From positions 1 to 8,916 of the forward strand of contig CALCHA010000487.1 of the NCBI GenBank assembly GCA_937901265.1: a stretch of 8,916 nucleotides of DNA, read 5' to 3'. The translations under genes were made by a program, and so were the position numbers. Source of the DNA: an uncultured Phycisphaerales bacterium. Its GTDB lineage: Bacteria > Planctomycetota > Phycisphaerae > WQYP01. The first letter of the stretch is position 1; every line of letters begins with the position of its first letter. The notes below the pieces were generated by a model. That model was not told the origin of the DNA and did no database searches. It saw only the letters and a list, made by a program, of their open reading frames with translations. This document shows, piece after piece, positions 6,348 to 8,916 of this stretch.

Positions 6348-6363
6348 TGGCACGGAATTTGTA
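6348..6363 (+). promoter_or_regulatory. Near-consensus sigma-54 (-24/-12) promoter for hsp20
   Basis: TGGCACG-GAAT-TTGTA matches the consensus TGGCACG-N4-TTGCW at every defined position except the -12 C, which is T. The GG (6349-6350) and G (6361) have the required 10-base separation. The start is expected near G6374, giving an 82-base leader to the hsp20 ATG. The E. coli ibpB small heat shock gene is known to have a sigma-54 promoter besides sigma-32. I see no CIRCE element or clear sigma-32 promoter here. Confidence 0.65.
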
Positions 6364-6373
6364 AATTACCCCT

Positions 6374-6455
6374 GTAGAAGAGCCCTCTTCAGAACAACAT
6401 TTACACGAACCTTTAGAGGGATTTTTACACAGGCTTTTACACAAGGAGATCGATC
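6374..6455 (+). promoter_or_regulatory. hsp20 5' leader with candidate FourU-type RNA thermometer
   Basis: The leader follows the predicted sigma-54 start. Its 5' end can form a short hairpin, GAAGA (6377-6381) with TCTTC (6386-6390) and a four-base loop. Then come four 12-base phased units beginning TTTA at 6400, 6412, 6424 and 6436. GAUUUUU (6420-6426) can pair over seven positions with GGAGAUC (6445-6451), which contains the Shine-Dalgarno core; pairs are G-C, A-U, U-A, U-G, U-A, U-G, U-G. An alternative small hairpin pairs CUUUU (6434-6438) with AGGAG (6444-6448). Weak U-rich pairing over the ribosome site is the hallmark of FourU thermometers, first described in Salmonella agsA, also a small heat shock gene. 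AAGGAG (6443-6448) lies 7 bases before the ATG. Confidence 0.5.
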
Positions 6456-6944
6456 ATGTTGGCTCGTCGTTTGGAAGGACATCCCCTGGAAGTCGTTGAC
6501 CGCGAATTCAACCGCCTCATGAATCGTTTCTGGGGCAACGGTGAAGTGCCGGCAACGCTCGCTCCTTATGCCGTGGATGTGCATGAGGACAGCGATCATT
6601 TTTACGTCGATGCGGAACTGCCGGGGTTCAGCCCGAATCAAGTGGACATCACGCTCGAAGATGGTGTGCTGACCATCCGCGGCGAACGGAAAAGCGAGGC
6701 GCCGGCGAATGGGAAACAGCCCCCGGAAAATGAGCGGCAACCGCTCCATCTGGAGCGTCGCTGGACGCGCTTTGAGCGTTCCTTCACCCTGCCCACCGCG
6801 GTGAATGAGAACTCCGTCAAGGCCGCGCTGCGTGATGGCCTGCTGACCGTGACGCTCGACAAACGCGAAGAAGTGAAGCCGCGGAAGATTCACATCACTG
6901 CGGGCAATGGACATGCCGCCGTGGTGGAGCCGAAGAAGGCGTAA
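6456..6944 (+). CDS. hsp20: Small heat shock protein, Hsp20/alpha-crystallin family
   Basis: An ATP-independent holdase chaperone that binds unfolding proteins in the cytosol and keeps them refoldable by DnaK and ClpB. The 162 residues include a short N-terminal arm (LEVVDREFNRLMNRFWG, 11-27), typical of bacterial class A Hsp20, and an alpha-crystallin domain at about 36-138. That domain shows DAELPGF (52-58), the DGVLTIRGER strand (69-78), and the signature AALRDGLLTVTL (123-134). The C-terminal IHI at 145-147 provides the I-x-I/V motif that docks on a neighbouring subunit in oligomers. The start is fixed by AAGGAG seven bases upstream. Control is likely by the sigma-54 promoter and the leader structure described separately. 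An intrinsic terminator follows, so it appears monocistronic. Its neighbour htpX, divergent, serves membrane protein quality control. Confidence 0.97.
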   Translation: MLARRLEGHPLEVVDREFNRLMNRFWGNGEVPATLAPYAVDVHEDSDHFYVDAELPGFSPNQVDITLEDGVLTIRGERKSEAPANGKQPPENERQPLHLERRWTRFERSFTLPTAVNENSVKAALRDGLLTVTLDKREEVKPRKIHITAGNGHAAVVEPKKA

Positions 6945-6986
6945 TCAGGCGCTGCGATCAATCCGAACCTTCCTTCCTTAATTGCG

Positions 6987-7025
6987 AAGGCCGCGCTCCC
7001 ACGGGGCGCGGCCTTGCGCGTTTTT
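6987..7025 (+). terminator. Intrinsic terminator of hsp20
   Basis: AAGGCCGCGC (6987-6996) pairs perfectly with GCGCGGCCTT (7006-7015) around a nine-base loop. GCGCG and then TTTTT (7021-7025) follow. The five-base gap before the T-run is longer than ideal, but the ten-pair GC-rich stem 42 bases after the hsp20 stop is convincing. Confidence 0.75.
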
Positions 7026-7048
7026 GCAGAGGGGCTTCCCGTGACGGC

Positions 7049-7054
7049 TATAAT
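7049..7054 (+). promoter_or_regulatory. Candidate -10 (TATAAT) for the vWA gene
   Basis: A perfect TATAAT stands out in GC-rich sequence between the hsp20 terminator and the vWA start. Transcription would begin near 7061, giving a leader of about 32 bases. The -35 region is poor; TTGCAG at 7024-7029 is 19 bases away and overlaps the terminator T-run. Confidence 0.5.
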
Positions 7055-7092
7055 CCGGCTGCTCAATCCTTCACACCCCGGCGGAGCCCGAC

Positions 7093-8235
7093 ATGCATTA
7101 TGCCTATGGCGAATTCGATGGCGAAGAGTTTCCCACGCCCGATTCCCTCTTCGCCTATGACCAGATCATGGATTTCATCCTGGCGTATGGCGAAAAAGCG
7201 CTCGACGCGATGGAGAAGATGGACCCTGCCGACGCGGAGATTCTCGAAAAGCTGATGAAGGATGGGATGCTCGACAAGGTCGCGGGGAAATATCGCCTCA
7301 CGCCGCGGGCCATCAATGCCATGCAGCGGCGGGCGCTGATGGAGATTTTTGCGCTCATGCCCCGCGGCACGCGCGAGGGCCATCCGACGACCCATTCCGG
7401 CGCGGCCGCGGAACGGCTGGAGGGGACCAAGCGGTATCAGTTTGGCGATCCGATCTCGGAGCTGGATCTCAACACCACCCTGCGCAATGCCGTGGCGCGG
7501 CAGACGCGCACCGATGGCAAGGTCAGCCTGCCGATCCACCTTTCCGAGCAGGATCTGGAGCTGCACCAGATGGAGGGCTCGACCAACGTGGCGCTGTGCA
7601 TCCTGATTGACCAGTCGGGCTCGATGATGCGCTATGGACGGTTTCTCTCGGCCAAGAAGGTCGCGATGGCGCTCACGGCGCTGGTGCGGCAGCGCTTTCC
7701 GCAGGACACGGTCGACATCGTCGGCTTTTATTCCACGGCCACGCGCATCCGGGAGGAGCAACTCCCGCTGGTCATGCCCAAACAGGTCTCGACGCACGAA
7801 TACATGATCAACGTGAAGTGCCCCCTGGCGGAGGCGGGGCGGACGCACCAGCACTTCACCAACCTGCAGCTGGGCCTGCAGATGGGGCGGAAAATTCTCG
7901 GCGCGCGGCAGGCGGAACAGAAGCTGATGTTCGTCATCACCGACGGCCAGCCCACCGCCCATGTGGATGGTGAAACCCTCTATCTGCAGTATCCGCCCAG
8001 CCAGGCGACCGCGATGGCGACGCTGCGCGAGGCGCTCCTGTGCATGCGCGCGGGGATACGCATCGCCAGCTTCGCGCTCATTGAAGATTACTTTGGCATG
8101 GAGTGGGTGGAGTTCGTCGACCAGATGACGCGGCTGGCGAAGGGCGTCGCGTTTTACTGTGCGTCGGGCGATCTGGCGAGCTGCGTGATGGAGAGCTATT
8201 TGTCGGGGAAGAAGAAAAAGACCTACATTGCATGA
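7093..8235 (+). CDS. von Willebrand factor type A (vWA/MIDAS) domain protein
   Basis: A 380-residue protein whose C-terminal half is a vWA domain, a metal-dependent protein-binding fold. The MIDAS site is complete: DQSGS at 173-177 (D173, S175, S177), T256 in HFTNLQLGL, and D284 in FVITDGQP. The N-terminal half (YGEFDGEEFPTPDSLF, 5-20, then a helical, charged region to about 160) is a family-specific extension. No signal peptide or membrane segment is seen, so it is probably cytosolic. Such bacterial vWA proteins often work with a MoxR or magnesium-chelatase-like AAA+ ATPase as a remodelling pair. No such ATPase is encoded here, so that is inference. The ATG is preceded by GGAG (7083-7086), 6 bases upstream. 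A long opposite-strand frame across this gene is a GC-rich shadow. Domain assignment is firm; pathway unknown. Confidence 0.93.
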   Translation: MHYAYGEFDGEEFPTPDSLFAYDQIMDFILAYGEKALDAMEKMDPADAEILEKLMKDGMLDKVAGKYRLTPRAINAMQRRALMEIFALMPRGTREGHPTTHSGAAAERLEGTKRYQFGDPISELDLNTTLRNAVARQTRTDGKVSLPIHLSEQDLELHQMEGSTNVALCILIDQSGSMMRYGRFLSAKKVAMALTALVRQRFPQDTVDIVGFYSTATRIREEQLPLVMPKQVSTHEYMINVKCPLAEAGRTHQHFTNLQLGLQMGRKILGARQAEQKLMFVITDGQPTAHVDGETLYLQYPPSQATAMATLREALLCMRAGIRIASFALIEDYFGMEWVEFVDQMTRLAKGVAFYCASGDLASCVMESYLSGKKKKTYIA

Positions 8236-8308
8236 AGGCCAGGGGCGGGGGAGCCAGAGCGCTTGAGGCCGGCGCGGCAAAAGGGTTGTGTTACGTGGGG
8301 TGCCGGTT

Positions 8309-8317
8309 TGGTACACT
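8309..8317 (+). promoter_or_regulatory. Candidate extended -10 for a leaderless transcript of the membrane protein gene
   Basis: TGG-TACACT forms an extended -10 (TGN-TACACT), followed by six bases (CGGGGA) and the ATG at 8324. The spacing predicts a start at the ATG itself. The layout repeats that before the GNAT gene. GGGGA directly abuts the ATG, too close to act as a normal ribosome site. Confidence 0.42.
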
Positions 8318-8323
8318 CGGGGA

Positions 8324-8916
8324 ATGGACCTCGACGACCCCCAGCAGTTGTTGCGCGGGATGTACGCGGCGCCGCCGGCGGATAACACGGGAGGCGAGGT
8401 GCCGCCCCAGGGGGAGATGGCGGCGGCCGTGAAAACGGGGCGGCGGATGGAGGCGGGCCTGGATCGGGCGGTTTCCGTGGCGGCTTTTATGGGGTTGCTG
8501 TTTCTGGTGGCCGTCGGCGTCGGGCAAATGGTCTGGACGCTCTATCGGGAGCATCAGGCGGGACTGGCGCTGGCGCCGCTGGATCGTTCGAGCGAGTACG
8601 TGCGGGACTTTTTCCGCATGGAGGGCTTGGCGATGTTGCTGCTTCTGCTGGGTGCGGGGGTTTTTGTCGTGACCCGCGAGCAGCTGCCGCGCGGGTGGCG
8701 CTGGGTGCCGGTGGTATTGCTGATACTGCTGCTGCCGGCCGGCGTCGGCGTGACGGTCGCCTTGTCCGGAACCTATGCAAGCGGGCGGCTGGAGACGCTT
8801 CGCGGGTGGAATCTTGAGCAGTTGCAGAAGGATGCGGCGGAGATCTGCGAGATGTTTCCGGCAGACGACAACAACCCGCGGACGATCAACAGCGGCGATG
8901 CGGAATACGAGGCGCT
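8324..8916 (+). CDS. Uncharacterised three-helix membrane protein, 3'-truncated by window end
   Basis: An open frame from the ATG at 8324 continues past the window edge, giving 197 visible residues. It begins with a soluble proline- and glycine-rich segment (1-45). Three probable transmembrane helices follow: about 49-72 (AVSVAAFMGLLFLVAVGVGQ), 100-116 (rich in LLLLL), and 126-149 (VPVVLLILLLPAGVGVTVAL). The residues after about 150 are soluble and charged (LETLRGWNLEQLQKDAAEI). I do not recognise the family. It starts 88 bases after the vWA stop on the same strand and has its own promoter-like element, so co-function with the vWA protein is possible but unproven. Codon use (strong third-position GC) and the TM pattern support a real gene. 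The start could instead be the ATG at 8360, but no ribosome site favours it. Confidence 0.72.
   Translation, partial: MDLDDPQQLLRGMYAAPPADNTGGEVPPQGEMAAAVKTGRRMEAGLDRAVSVAAFMGLLFLVAVGVGQMVWTLYREHQAGLALAPLDRSSEYVRDFFRMEGLAMLLLLLGAGVFVVTREQLPRGWRWVPVVLLILLLPAGVGVTVALSGTYASGRLETLRGWNLEQLQKDAAEICEMFPADDNNPRTINSGDAEYEA

Noticed and set aside
6101..6455. CIRCE (HrcA) operator or sigma-32 promoter for the heat shock genes
   Set aside because: No TTAGCACTC-N9-GAGTGCTAA and no CTTGAAA/CCCCAT pair found; the sigma-54 element is the better match.
7063..8388. 441-codon minus-strand open frame
   Set aside because: Antisense to the vWA gene, whose complete MIDAS motif and ribosome site identify the true coding strand.

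Overview
The window is a compact, GC-rich bacterial chromosome segment with no tRNA, rRNA, CRISPR array, transposase or phage gene that I can see. It carries eight protein genes: two cut by the window edges and six complete. The gene set and the style of the vWA, GNAT and SRPBCC proteins suggest Planctomycetota, perhaps Phycisphaerae. That is a judgement from memory of protein style; Verrucomicrobiota is the main alternative.

Layout: (1) 1-723 (+), the 3' part of purC, a purine biosynthesis gene. (2) 724-933, a convergent intergenic region with CACGAAG/CTTCGTG motifs in inverted arrays. (3) 934-6100, four genes on the minus strand, in transcription order htpX (membrane M48 protease), an Eis-like tandem GNAT protein, a DUF2892-SRPBCC membrane protein, and a CLC-family anion transporter with two CBS domains. 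The gaps between them (64, 117 and 180 bases) each hold candidate control signals, so this is probably several transcription units. (4) 6101-6455, a 355-base divergent control region between htpX and a small heat shock gene. (5) 6456-6944 (+), hsp20, followed by an intrinsic terminator. (6) 7093-8235 (+), a vWA protein with a complete MIDAS metal site. (7) 8324 to the window end (+), a membrane protein cut by the edge and not recognised.

The centre reads as a cell-envelope and protein stress locus. HtpX degrades damaged membrane proteins, Hsp20 holds unfolding proteins, and the two are divergently transcribed. The most interesting layer is regulatory. hsp20 has a near-consensus sigma-54 promoter, a 12-base-phased TTTA repeat in its leader, and a leader segment that can pair GAUUUUU with the GGAGAUC containing the Shine-Dalgarno core, like a FourU RNA thermometer. 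A weaker sigma-54-like element precedes the SRPBCC gene. Two genes that lack a Shine-Dalgarno share the layout TACACT-N6-ATG, as expected of leaderless mRNAs. The CLC gene is preceded by a promoter with a perfect 16-base palindrome at its start point and then an intrinsic-terminator hairpin, which suggests attenuation or a small RNA. All regulatory calls come from reading the sequence by eye and are untested.
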